A stretch of DNA of 64,000 nucleotides from CAZSIA01 sp045126355. GTDB lineage: Bacteria; Bacillota_I; Bacilli_A; Acholeplasmatales; Anaeroplasmataceae. The stretch's first letter is position 1. Each line of letters begins with the position of its first letter. Where the stretch lies: the NCBI GenBank assembly GCA_045126355.1, contig JBGVOE010000103.1, positions 1 to 64,000 of the forward strand, written 5' to 3'. Positions 1 through 8,405 of the stretch are shown here, in pieces. The notes below the pieces were generated by a model. The model saw only the letters and a program-made list of their open reading frames with translations, had not been told where the DNA came from and did no database searches. Made by a program: the position numbers and the translations under genes.

Positions 1-146
1 TATAATGAAACAGACTACAGTGCTTAATTAAATTATATCATCTATGAAGATGACATAAAAGTTGTGTTGTACTCACAACTATAAATGAATCTCTGAAGAA
101 GGAGAATGTATAATCTTAAGTACAATTTGATTATACTAGTGAGAAT
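1..146. other. Window-edge region upstream of mutL
   Basis: No complete gene is visible. Reading from base 1 gives an eight-codon tail (YNETDYSA) closed by TAA at 25-27, which could be the end of an upstream gene such as mutS, but it is too short to identify. A perfect 7-bp hairpin (AGTTGTG at 60-66 pairing with CACAACT at 74-80, 7-nt loop) follows. It lacks a T-run, so it is not a convincing terminator. A GAAGGAG motif at 98-104 lies too close to an out-of-frame ATG at 106 and too far from the mutL start to serve either well. Confidence 0.3.
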
Positions 147-1964
147 ATGGCTAAAATCATGCAGTTGAGTGAACATGTTGCTAATATGATTGCTGCTGGG
201 GAAGTTGTTGAAGGTCCTTTATCAGTAGTCAAAGAATTAGTTGAAAATGCAATCGATGCTCATGCTACAAATATTGCTATTCACTTAGTTGAAAGTGGAA
301 TTAGTAAAATTGAAATTGTTGATAATGGTTGTGGGATGGACCCAATTGATGCTGTGATGGCTTTTAATCGTCATGCTACAAGTAAAATTAAATCTGCATA
401 TGACTTAGCTAGTATTAACACTCTAGGTTTCCGTGGTGAAGCCTTACCTAGTATTGCTAGTGTTTCTTTATTAGAGTTGATTACTAAAGAGAAGGATGCA
501 AATGAAGGATTTAAGGTAGTATTAAAAGCGGGTAAAATGATTAGTAAAGAGACTGTTGCTACTAATAATGGTACAAGAATAATTGTTTCTAATCTATTCT
601 ATAATACTCCAGCTAGATTAAAATACTTAAAGAGTCCTAATGTTATCTTAGCTCAAATTTGCGAATTAGTTGATAAATTTGCTTTAGCTAATCGTCATAT
701 TCGCTTTACATTAACAAATAATAATCAAACACTTTTATCAACACCAGGTGTAGATGATTTAGTTGGTTTATTTGCGATTGTCTATGGAACTAATGTTGCT
801 AAAAATTTAATTAAATCAGAAAAAGCACATGATGGTGTTAATGTTAAGATTACTGCTACTAATCCAACAATTACTCGTAGTAGAAAAAATGATATTACAC
901 TTGTTGTAAATGGTAGATATGTAAAATCACAAATTGTTATTAACGCAGTTTGTGATGCTTATAAAAATTATGTTGCTCCTCTTCGTTATCCAATTTGTTT
1001 AGTTGAAATTGATATCGATTCATTACTAATTGATGTCAATGTTCATCCTCAAAAAATGGATGTTAAATTTTCAACAGAACAAAATGTATATAACTTAGTT
1101 AAAGAAGCGATTGTTGATGGAATTAGACAAATCCAAATAATTCCTGAAGTTAAAACTCCAACAGTTAAAGAAGAAATTATTCCACTTAATTTTGATGAAT
1201 ACTTAAAACTTGATGAGGAGACTCCTGTTAAAACTCCTGTTATTTTACAAGAGGAAATTAAAGTAGAGTATAAACCAAGTGTTAATGTTATCAAAGAAGT
1301 TAAGGAAGAAAAAAATTCTACTATTGAAAAACCAATTTATCAAGAAGAAAAGAATGTAGAAGAAGTTAAGGTAGAAAAGAAAAAATTACCTTATCTAGAA
1401 TATATCGGTCAATTATCAGGGACATATTTATTATTCCAAAATGAAGAAGGTCTTTATTTGGTTGACCAACATGCCGCACAAGAACGCATTAATTATGAAT
1501 ACTATTTTAATGTTTTAGCTAATCCACCTAAAGAATCAATTCCTTTATTAATTCCATTTAATATTGAACTTAAAAAGGAAGAAGCATTAATGTTAACTAA
1601 TAATTTAAAAGTTTTAGAAGAAGTTGGCTTAATTTTAGAAGCTAGTGGTGTTAATAGTTTCTTTGTTAGAGAAATTCCTGTATGGATAAAAGCTAGTAGT
1701 CCTGAAGTGATGATTGAAAAGATTATCTATTTCTTATTAGAAAGAAATGAATTTAATATAGCTACATTACGTGATTCACTAGCCAAACAAATGGCTTGTA
1801 AAGCTAGTATAAAAGCTAATCATTTTGTTTCTAAAGAGGAAGTAGTCATATTAATGAAGGACTTAGATCTTTGTTTTAATCCATATAATTGTCCACATGG
1901 TAGACCAGTTTTTGTTAAAATAACAAATTACGAAATTGAAAAAATGTTTAAGCGAGTAGTTTAA
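147..1964 (+). CDS. mutL: DNA mismatch repair protein MutL (endonuclease type)
   Basis: MutL couples mismatch recognition by MutS to strand incision. The N-terminal GHKL ATPase (about residues 1-320) shows IAAGEVVE, ENAIDA, DNGCGM, RHATSK and LGFRGEALPS. A charged, Pro/Glu/Lys-rich linker (about 335-415) leads to a C-terminal dimerisation/endonuclease domain with DQHAAQERINYE, ACKASIKAN and CPHGRP, the metal-binding set of MutL from bacteria lacking MutH. At 605 residues it is a normal length. The usual ERPASVVKEL after the first ATPase motif reads EGPLSVVKEL, a change at a normally conserved Arg. The ATG at 147 has only a weak GTGAG ribosome site, but an in-frame TAA at 117 rules out much extension. 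The stop codon directly abuts the miaA start, so the two are very likely co-transcribed. Confidence 0.95.
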   Translation: MAKIMQLSEHVANMIAAGEVVEGPLSVVKELVENAIDAHATNIAIHLVESGISKIEIVDNGCGMDPIDAVMAFNRHATSKIKSAYDLASINTLGFRGEALPSIASVSLLELITKEKDANEGFKVVLKAGKMISKETVATNNGTRIIVSNLFYNTPARLKYLKSPNVILAQICELVDKFALANRHIRFTLTNNNQTLLSTPGVDDLVGLFAIVYGTNVAKNLIKSEKAHDGVNVKITATNPTITRSRKNDITLVVNGRYVKSQIVINAVCDAYKNYVAPLRYPICLVEIDIDSLLIDVNVHPQKMDVKFSTEQNVYNLVKEAIVDGIRQIQIIPEVKTPTVKEEIIPLNFDEYLKLDEETPVKTPVILQEEIKVEYKPSVNVIKEVKEEKNSTIEKPIYQEEKNVEEVKVEKKKLPYLEYIGQLSGTYLLFQNEEGLYLVDQHAAQERINYEYYFNVLANPPKESIPLLIPFNIELKKEEALMLTNNLKVLEEVGLILEASGVNSFFVREIPVWIKASSPEVMIEKIIYFLLERNEFNIATLRDSLAKQMACKASIKANHFVSKEEVVILMKDLDLCFNPYNCPHGRPVFVKITNYEIEKMFKRVV

Positions 1965-2858
1965 ATGAAAAAAGTTATTATTGTTTTAGGACCAACTGCG
2001 GTTGGTAAGACAAAAATTGGAATCGAATTAGCAAAAAGATTAAATACTGAAATTATTAGTGGCGATAGTGTACAAGTTTATAAAGGATTAGATATAGGTA
2101 GTGCAAAAGTAACTCATGAAGAAGCCCAAGGCATAAAACATCACTTAATCGATATTTTAGATCCTACAGATACATATTCTGTTTGTGATTTTCAAAAGGA
2201 AGCTAGAAGATTAATTGATAAGTTAGATGTTCCAATCATTGTTGGTGGGACTGGGTTATATATAAAAGCGGCAATTAGTAATTATGAGTTTGACGCTCCT
2301 AAAAGAGATTATTCATTTGAAGAAGAATATAAAGATTATTCAAATGAAGCGTTATATGAATTATTATTACAAAAAGATAAAAAAATGACAGAAATCATTC
2401 ATCCAAATAACCGTAAACGCGTCTTAAGAGCGTTATATGCGGTTAGTGTGGATGAACCATTAAGCGAAAAAAATAAAAAAGATGAATTATTATATGATCC
2501 TTATATTATCTATTTAAATGTAGAAAGAGATTTATTATATAAAAGAATAAATCAAAGAGTTTTACAAATGATCGATGAAGGATTAGAGAGTGAAGTAAAA
2601 GATTTATATGATAAAGGAATTACTCCTCACGCAATTGGATATAGTGAATGGCTTCCTTATTTTGAAGGTAAGATTACTAAAGAGGAAGTAATTACAGAAA
2701 TCCAAAAGAATAGTCGTCATCTAGCAAAAAGACAAATGACTTGGTTTAGACATCAAATGGATACAAAATTTTATGAAGTAGATATTAATAACATTGATTC
2801 TACTATTAATACTATTTATTCTGATGTCATAAATTTCTTAGGTGAGGTGAACGAATAG
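1965..2858 (+). CDS. miaA: tRNA dimethylallyltransferase MiaA
   Basis: MiaA transfers a dimethylallyl group from DMAPP to A37 of tRNAs that read codons starting with U. The P-loop GPTAVGKT lies at the N-terminus, followed by SGDSVQVYKGLDIGSAK (the DS(A/M)QVY family signature), VGGTGLYIKA and the C-terminal YLNVERDLLYKRINQR and RHLAKRQMTWFR segments that contact tRNA. The length of 297 residues is typical. It starts on the base after the mutL stop and its last base is the first base of the next start codon, giving a tight mutL-miaA-aroKQ operon. The DMAPP substrate would come from the MEP pathway, three of whose genes (dxs, ispG, ispH) are also in this window. Confidence 0.95.
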   Translation: MKKVIIVLGPTAVGKTKIGIELAKRLNTEIISGDSVQVYKGLDIGSAKVTHEEAQGIKHHLIDILDPTDTYSVCDFQKEARRLIDKLDVPIIVGGTGLYIKAAISNYEFDAPKRDYSFEEEYKDYSNEALYELLLQKDKKMTEIIHPNNRKRVLRALYAVSVDEPLSEKNKKDELLYDPYIIYLNVERDLLYKRINQRVLQMIDEGLESEVKDLYDKGITPHAIGYSEWLPYFEGKITKEEVITEIQKNSRHLAKRQMTWFRHQMDTKFYEVDINNIDSTINTIYSDVINFLGEVNE

Positions 2859-3778
2859 TGATTATCTATATCATAGGAATGCCTGGTTGCGGTAAAAGTA
2901 AAACCGCCAAATATTTACAAATCGAAAAAAATCAATATATAATTGATTTAGATAAATATATTGAAGAACAATTAGAAACAGATATCCCAACTATTTTTAG
3001 TAAATATGGTGAGGAATATTTTCGTCTTTTAGAAACAAGAGCCTTAGAACAAATTTCAGACGATTTTGGTGATGTGATTGTTTCATGTGGTGGTGGAGTT
3101 GTTACTAATAGTAATAATTTAAGTGTTATGAAAAAAGGTGTTACCGTCTTTTTAGATGCTCCTATAGAAACCTTAAAAGAACATCTAAGTAACTCTAGTA
3201 CACAAAGACCACTTTTAAAAGTAAAGACTATTGAACAAATATATAATGAAAGAATTGAATTATATAAAAAGTTTGCAGATGTTACTATTTCATATAATTC
3301 ATATATAGAAGCGGCAGATAAAATTATGGAAATTATAAATGGTAAATTAAAAAAGAAAATCTTAGTTATTAATGGACCAAATTTAAATATGTTAGGATTA
3401 CGTGATCCGAAACATTATGGGACATTAACTTTAGATGAAATTAATAATATGATACAAGAAGAAACTGCTTTTGATTTTGAATTTTTTCAATCAAATCATG
3501 AAGGTGCTATAGTAGATAAGATTCAAGAGTATAAAAAATATGATGGAATTATTATTAATCCAGCCGCTTATACTCATACATCAGTTGCTATTCATGATGC
3601 TTTAGAAATTGTTGATATTGTTAAAGTCGAAGTTCATTTAAGCAAGGTTGATAGCCGTGAAGAATTTAGAAAAATAAATTTTATTCGTAATGTAGTAGAT
3701 GAAACTTTTCAAGGAGATGGGGCTTTAAGTTACATTAAAGCGGTCCGATACTTGAAAAATAAATTAAATGTGATATAA
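2858..3778 (+). CDS. Fused shikimate kinase / type II 3-dehydroquinate dehydratase
   Basis: A single 306-residue reading frame joins two shikimate-pathway enzymes. Residues 1-163 are an AroK-type kinase: P-loop GMPGCGKS, the shikimate-binding DLDKYIE and FRLLE arginine motif, SCGGGVV, the lid RPLL and the ERIELYKKFAD end motif. Residues from about 165 are a type II dehydroquinase (AroQ): GPNLNMLG with Arg and Tyr in LRDPKHYG, SNHEGAIVD, INPAAYTHTS, the catalytic-loop VEVHLS and SREEFR. All expected catalytic residues appear present in both halves, joined by almost no linker (NGKLKKK). The GTG start overlaps the miaA stop by one base and has AGGTGA nine bases upstream. The two enzymes catalyse steps 3 and 5 of the pathway, so this is not simple consecutive-step channelling. 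No other aro gene is in the window. Confidence 0.93.
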   Translation: MIIYIIGMPGCGKSKTAKYLQIEKNQYIIDLDKYIEEQLETDIPTIFSKYGEEYFRLLETRALEQISDDFGDVIVSCGGGVVTNSNNLSVMKKGVTVFLDAPIETLKEHLSNSSTQRPLLKVKTIEQIYNERIELYKKFADVTISYNSYIEAADKIMEIINGKLKKKILVINGPNLNMLGLRDPKHYGTLTLDEINNMIQEETAFDFEFFQSNHEGAIVDKIQEYKKYDGIIINPAAYTHTSVAIHDALEIVDIVKVEVHLSKVDSREEFRKINFIRNVVDETFQGDGALSYIKAVRYLKNKLNVI

Positions 3779-3813
3779 TTTGATATTGTAATAAAAGAAG
3801 AGGTGTATACAAT

Positions 3814-5214
3814 TTGGACATACAAGGGTCGTCGGGACTGATTTTACAAGAATTAGTAGAGAGTAGTTCTCTAAACATTCCATTATTAATCGCAATGATT
3901 ATTTTAGTTTTATTATCTGCGTTTTTCTCTATGACAGAAACAGTATATTCAACTACTAATACTGTTAGATTAACTGTCTTAGCTGAAGAAGGTAAGAAAC
4001 AAGCACAAAAAGCATTGTGGATAGCTGATCATTATGATCGAACATTAACAACAATTTTAGTAGGAAACAATTTAGTTAATATCACATTAGCTACAATAAG
4101 TGTTACATTCTTTACACAACTTTTAACTAATGGTAGTATTGTTGAATTAGTATCAACATTAGTAACTACTATTGTTGTATTAATTTTTGGTGAAATAACA
4201 CCTAAAACAATCGCTAAAGAACACGCAGACTCATTAGCTGTTAGATTAAGTAGTATTGTTTATATTGTTATTTGGATTTTAACACCAGTAGTTATTATTT
4301 TCTCTGGATTCCAAAAATTATTACATTTAGGTAAAGAAAAAACAGAAAAAGAACCACAAGTTAACGAAGCTGAATTAGAAGCAATCTTAGATACAATGGA
4401 AGAAGAAGGTGCCATTGAATCTGAAGAGGTTGAGTTAATTAATAATATCTTAGATTTAAACGATCGTGAAGTAAAAGATATCATGACACCAAGACCAGAT
4501 ATCATCGCGGTAAGTGATGAAATGGATCATGATGAAATTAAAACAGTATTATTCAATTCTAAATTATCAAGAATTCCAGTATATCATGGAGATAAGGATA
4601 ATATTATTGGTATTTTGTTTGAACGAGACTTTTTAACTGCGTACATTAAACGTAAAAACTTTAGAATTAAGTCTTTATTACGTCCTGTTAAATATGTTTC
4701 TACTTCAATGAAAGTAAATGATTTAATTCATGAGTTACAAAAAACAAAAATGCATATGGCAATTGTTAGTGGTGAATACGGTGAAGTTGTTGGTTTAGTT
4801 ACAATGGAAGATGCTTTAGAAGAATTAGTCGGAGAAATCTATGACGAACATGATGAGTCAGAAGATGAAATGTTAATTCAAAAAATCGAGGAAGGCGAAT
4901 ACTTAGTAAACGCAAATATTTATATAGAAGACTTATTTGATGATTTAGATTTAGGAAAAACTCCTGAAACTCAATACTCTAAATTATCAGGTTGGTTATA
5001 CGGAAGTTGTGAAGATATTCCTGAAGAAGGATATAACTTTACATACATTTCTAAATACATCGCAAAAACAGACGATGAAGATTATGAAGAAGTTATTAAA
5101 CGTTTAACGTTTGTAGTAACAAAAGTAGAAGATAGACGTATACTAGAAGCCAGATTATTTATCGAAGTAATCGATGAAGAAGATTATGAAGATGAAGAAG
5201 AGGATAACGATTAA
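3814..5214 (+). CDS. CNNM/CorC-family membrane protein with CBS pair (HlyC-like)
   Basis: The domain order is that of the CNNM/CorB family, linked to Mg2+ handling and often annotated as hemolysin C: a DUF21 membrane domain (about residues 15-165, with hydrophobic segments such as IAMIILVLLSAFFSM), a paired CBS module (about 215-335, starting at the family motif DIMTPRPD) and a C-terminal CorC_HlyC domain (about 365-455). The protein ends in a very acidic tail (EDYEDEEEDND). The start is a TTG preceded by GAGGTG at nine bases. The first internal ATG would cut into the first membrane helix. Transport substrate and direction cannot be read from sequence. It is followed at once by a terminator. 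Confidence 0.88.
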   Translation: MDIQGSSGLILQELVESSSLNIPLLIAMIILVLLSAFFSMTETVYSTTNTVRLTVLAEEGKKQAQKALWIADHYDRTLTTILVGNNLVNITLATISVTFFTQLLTNGSIVELVSTLVTTIVVLIFGEITPKTIAKEHADSLAVRLSSIVYIVIWILTPVVIIFSGFQKLLHLGKEKTEKEPQVNEAELEAILDTMEEEGAIESEEVELINNILDLNDREVKDIMTPRPDIIAVSDEMDHDEIKTVLFNSKLSRIPVYHGDKDNIIGILFERDFLTAYIKRKNFRIKSLLRPVKYVSTSMKVNDLIHELQKTKMHMAIVSGEYGEVVGLVTMEDALEELVGEIYDEHDESEDEMLIQKIEEGEYLVNANIYIEDLFDDLDLGKTPETQYSKLSGWLYGSCEDIPEEGYNFTYISKYIAKTDDEDYEEVIKRLTFVVTKVEDRRILEARLFIEVIDEEDYEDEEEDND

Positions 5215-5215
5215 G

Positions 5216-5239
5216 ATGGGTGCTTAGGCATCCATTTTT
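5216..5239 (+). terminator. Rho-independent terminator of the mutL-side gene string
   Basis: ATGGGTGC pairs with GCATCCAT (8 bp including one G-U) around a TTAG loop, then TTTTTATTTTT. The hairpin contains the stop codon of the convergent reverse-strand gene, so the two genes share this end. Confidence 0.8.
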
Positions 5240-5967
5240 ATTTTTATATTGGCTATTTCTTTATTAAGTGAAATGTTTTTGTTAGAAGTAAATAATCCAA
5301 TTGATTCATATACATTTAGCTTATTATTAGTTTGATAAATAACATATAAATAATACTTATCAAAACGTTTAAATAGTATTAATATTTGTTTGTGGTTTTT
5401 GTAAGTATTATTTAAAATATTTAAATTTATATTAAGGACATTGATATCATTATCTTTGATTAAAAATGTTGGAAGATACCACTGTACTTTATATATTTCA
5501 TCTTTAAAAAGAGTGGCATCCTTATTAAAAAGCGGACAGTTTATTTCTCCTAACTCAAAGTGATTGTGATTTGAATTATAATAAAAAGTCATTAATGATG
5601 GAAATAAATCTAAGATTTTCTGCATATTATTAATTTTATTTTCATGTATAGATTCATTATGGATAAAGTCATTAATAAATAAATGGTTAGTAAATATTTG
5701 ATTTACTGATGGGATAAGAAAAAAATGAGTGTTATTTATTTCAATTGGAATATATGATACCTCATTAATGTTATATACGTTTTTAAAGCAAAAAGCACAA
5801 TCATCTGTTATAAAAAGATCATCAAAGTATAAAATAATAAAATCATTAGTTCTTATAATTTTTATTGGTTTTATGGTATTAGATTTTGATAAATAATTAG
5901 TAATAGCTTCTAAATAATTATTCTTAAATAATTTATAAAACTTTATAATATTTAATAAATGATTCAC
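5224..5967 (-). CDS. Hypothetical protein, 247 residues, Asn/Ile-rich
   Basis: I do not recognise this protein. It has no signal peptide or membrane helix and is strikingly rich in Asn, Ile, Phe, Tyr and Lys, as expected for a fast-evolving gene in an AT-rich genome. One Cys pair (DDCAFCF) occurs near residue 58. Alternating hydrophobic stretches such as FIILYFDDLFI and YYLYVIYQT suggest a beta-rich soluble fold. AAGGTGA lies just upstream of the ATG, supporting translation. It stands alone on the reverse strand, convergent with the CNNM gene and divergent from popT with only 42 bp between the starts. Codon choice resembles that of its neighbours. Confidence 0.7.
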   Translation of the reverse strand: MNHLLNIIKFYKLFKNNYLEAITNYLSKSNTIKPIKIIRTNDFIILYFDDLFITDDCAFCFKNVYNINEVSYIPIEINNTHFFLIPSVNQIFTNHLFINDFIHNESIHENKINNMQKILDLFPSLMTFYYNSNHNHFELGEINCPLFNKDATLFKDEIYKVQWYLPTFLIKDNDINVLNINLNILNNTYKNHKQILILFKRFDKYYLYVIYQTNNKLNVYESIGLFTSNKNISLNKEIANIKIKMDA

Positions 5968-6009
5968 CTTATCACCTCATATAATGATATGAATAGAAGA
6001 GGGATATAT

Positions 6010-6792
6010 ATGAGTTATTTAATTGATTTTGTTAAAGGAATTATAGTAGGATTTTTTATGTTAGTGCCTGGTATAAGTGGTGGGTCTATCGCTATTATTT
6101 TAGGTATTTATGATAAGTTACTTATTAGCTTAAATGATATTTTTAAAAGGTTTAAAACTAATTTCATTTTTTTATTTATAGTTTCCTTAGGTGGGATAAC
6201 GGGAATATTTTTATCATCTTTTATCTTAGATTTTTTTATAAAAAACTATTATTTAGAGCTCCTTTATATTTTTGTTGGAATGATGGGTTTTCATAGTTTT
6301 AATGTTTTGAAAAATATAAATAAAACTCAAGTTATAAAATCTATATTTTTTATTTTAGTAGGGCTATTTATTGGATTTTTAATTACTAATATTCCTCCCT
6401 CTTTTTTCTCCCTCGAAAATAAGTTTTTTACACTTTTGTTTTTAGGTGTTTTTTTAGCTATTGCCTTAATATTACCAGGCGTTAGTGTAAGTTATATTTT
6501 ACTGATTTTTAATATGTATGATGATATAATTTTAGCTATTAAAAATTTAGATATCATATATTTACTTGAGGTAGGAATATTCTTAGTTATTGGATTGCTT
6601 TTAGTAATTAAATTACTTCATTATCTAATTTTAAAAAAGAAAGATATGATTTCAAATGTTATTATTGGATTTATCATTTCATCAGTATGGATAGTATTGC
6701 CTAAATTTAGTTGTTTTAATGAATTTATTTATTTTTTGATTTTTGTAATCATCGGTATTTTAATTAAAAAAGTTATTCCTAATGATAATTAA
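6010..6792 (+). CDS. popT: DUF368 membrane protein, PopT-type undecaprenyl-phosphate translocase
   Basis: DUF368 proteins have been identified as PopT flippases that return undecaprenyl phosphate across the membrane for reuse in cell-wall synthesis. The N-terminal segment contains the family glycine signature MLVPGISGGS, and a related motif ALILPGVSVS occurs about 130 residues later, the two-fold arrangement usual for this family. Roughly eight hydrophobic helices span 260 residues. I chose the ATG at 6010 (MSYLID) because GAGGG lies seven bases upstream. The longer in-frame start at 5959 has no ribosome site and overlaps the divergent gene. Its presence argues that the organism makes a peptidoglycan wall. 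The precise substrate is inferred from the family. Confidence 0.8.
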   Translation: MSYLIDFVKGIIVGFFMLVPGISGGSIAIILGIYDKLLISLNDIFKRFKTNFIFLFIVSLGGITGIFLSSFILDFFIKNYYLELLYIFVGMMGFHSFNVLKNINKTQVIKSIFFILVGLFIGFLITNIPPSFFSLENKFFTLLFLGVFLAIALILPGVSVSYILLIFNMYDDIILAIKNLDIIYLLEVGIFLVIGLLLVIKLLHYLILKKKDMISNVIIGFIISSVWIVLPKFSCFNEFIYFLIFVIIGILIKKVIPNDN

Positions 6793-6794
6793 TC

Positions 6795-6850
6795 TTTAAT
6801 AATAGTAAAAAATCATTTATAATATAACTAGTAATAAAAACTAGTTATAT
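6795..6850 (+). promoter_or_regulatory. Promoter -10 overlapping an 11-bp palindrome upstream of the ABC-F gene
   Basis: A consensus TATAAT (6818-6823) has only a poor -35 (TTTAAT, 6795-6800). A perfect 11-bp inverted repeat, ATATAACTAGT at 6822-6832 and ACTAGTTATAT at 6840-6850 with a 7-nt spacer, overlaps the end of the -10 and runs to the base before the GGAG ribosome site. If transcription begins near 6830, the palindrome is a DNA operator. If it begins further upstream, it is an RNA hairpin beside the ribosome site. Confidence 0.5.
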
Positions 6851-6861
6851 GGAGTGATTTT

Positions 6862-8391
6862 ATGTTAGAGGTAGCAAACCTATCTTTTAAATATACAGAT
6901 AAACTAATTTTAAACAATGTTACTTTCCGTCTTTTTAATCATGACCACGCAGTAATTGTTGGTCCTAATGGAGTTGGAAAAAGTACGTTTTTAAATTTAA
7001 TTTGTAAAAACTTATTACCTGATAGTGGTACTATTGAATGGTTACCAAATATTAAATATGCTTATTTAGATCAACATATCAAAATTAATATTAATAAAAC
7101 TATTCAACAGTATTTATATGAGGTTTTTAATGATTTATTTGAAAAAGAAGCTAAGATGAATTTATATTATGAAGCTTTAGCTACTTGTAGTGAAAATGAA
7201 TTTGATAAATATCTTTCTCGTGCAACCGCAATCCAAGAAGAATTAGAAGAGAAAAACTTTTATAGACTAAAAAGTGAAGTTGGTAATATTGTTAATGGGT
7301 TGGGTATTTCTAATATTGATTTAGAAACACCACTATCAAAACTTTCTGGTGGACAAAGAGCGAAAGTGTTCTTAGGTAAATTGTTACTTGAAGAATGTGA
7401 TTGTATCCTATTAGACGAACCAACTAACTTCTTAGATGTTAAACACATTGAATGGTTGACTAAATATTTACAATCTTATTCTAAATCTTTTGTTGTTATT
7501 ACACATGATTATGAGTTTGCTAAAAATATAGCTAATGTCGTATTTGAACTTAAAAACGCAACATTTACTAGATATAATGGAGACTTTGCTTTTTATGAAA
7601 AAGAACGTGTTATTCGTGATGAACAATATAAGAAAAATTATGAAGCACAACAAAGAATGATTAAAAACACTGAAGAGTTTATTCAAAAAAATATTGTAAG
7701 AGCTTCAACTACTAAACAAGCTCAATCAAGAAGAAAGATGCTAGAGAAAATTGAACGTATTGAAAAACCTACATCAGATACTAAGGTTACATTTAATTTC
7801 CCTTTTAGTAAAAATTTAAGTCAAGAAGTATTAATAGTTAAAAATCTTTCTATAGGTTATACTAAACCAATCTTAAAACCTATTTCATTTGAAGTTAGAT
7901 ATAATCAAAAGGTCGCAATTATTGGTCATAACGGGGTAGGTAAATCAACATTACTTAAAACTTTATTAGGTGAAATTCCTTCATTTAATGGTAGCTATAA
8001 ATTTTGCAGTAGCGCTGATATTTCTTACTACCGTCAAGAAGAGATGTTTCCTAAACTAAAACCAATTGACTATGTAAGAGAATTTTATCCAATGTTAGAT
8101 GATGGAGCGGTTAGAAGCTTACTCGCTAAAGTAGGGTTAAAGAGTGATTCTATTTCTAAGACAATGGATATTTTAAGTGGTGGAGAACAAACAAAAGTTC
8201 GTCTTGCGATTATGATGAAGAAGAAAGCTAATATTTTAGTATTTGACGAACCTACTAATCATTTAGACGTTATAGCAAAAGAAGCACTTTATAAAGCAAT
8301 TAACGAATTTGAAGGAACAGTAATTTTAGTTAGTCATGATGCTGAATTTTATAAAGATATTGTTGATTTTGAAATCAATTTAGAATATTAA
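6862..8391 (+). CDS. ABC-F family ATPase (YfmM-like)
   Basis: This is a soluble protein with two ABC domains and no membrane segment, the architecture of ABC-F translation factors that act at the ribosomal E site. The first domain has Walker A GPNGVGKST, signature LSGGQRAK and Walker B LLDEPTNFLD. The second has GHNGVGKST, LSGGEQTK and VFDEPTNHLD. A charged linker of about 70 residues (about 240-315) between them corresponds to the ribosome-contacting arm. The 509-residue length and flow of the N-terminal half resemble Bacillus YfmM more than EttA or Uup. Whether it rescues stalled ribosomes or protects against an antibiotic cannot be told. GGAG followed by TGATTTT precedes the ATG. The upstream palindrome suggests specific control. 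Confidence 0.88.
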   Translation: MLEVANLSFKYTDKLILNNVTFRLFNHDHAVIVGPNGVGKSTFLNLICKNLLPDSGTIEWLPNIKYAYLDQHIKININKTIQQYLYEVFNDLFEKEAKMNLYYEALATCSENEFDKYLSRATAIQEELEEKNFYRLKSEVGNIVNGLGISNIDLETPLSKLSGGQRAKVFLGKLLLEECDCILLDEPTNFLDVKHIEWLTKYLQSYSKSFVVITHDYEFAKNIANVVFELKNATFTRYNGDFAFYEKERVIRDEQYKKNYEAQQRMIKNTEEFIQKNIVRASTTKQAQSRRKMLEKIERIEKPTSDTKVTFNFPFSKNLSQEVLIVKNLSIGYTKPILKPISFEVRYNQKVAIIGHNGVGKSTLLKTLLGEIPSFNGSYKFCSSADISYYRQEEMFPKLKPIDYVREFYPMLDDGAVRSLLAKVGLKSDSISKTMDILSGGEQTKVRLAIMMKKKANILVFDEPTNHLDVIAKEALYKAINEFEGTVILVSHDAEFYKDIVDFEINLEY

Positions 8392-8405
8392 TAGGAGGTT
8401 ATTAT

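Noticed and set aside
106..168. 20-codon leader peptide before mutL
   Set aside because: The ATG at 106 is one base from the GGAG motif, too close for initiation, and the peptide has no attenuator features.
5959..6009. Longer start for the popT gene
   Set aside because: The upstream ATG has no ribosome site and overlaps the divergent gene. GAGGG is correctly placed for the ATG at 6010.
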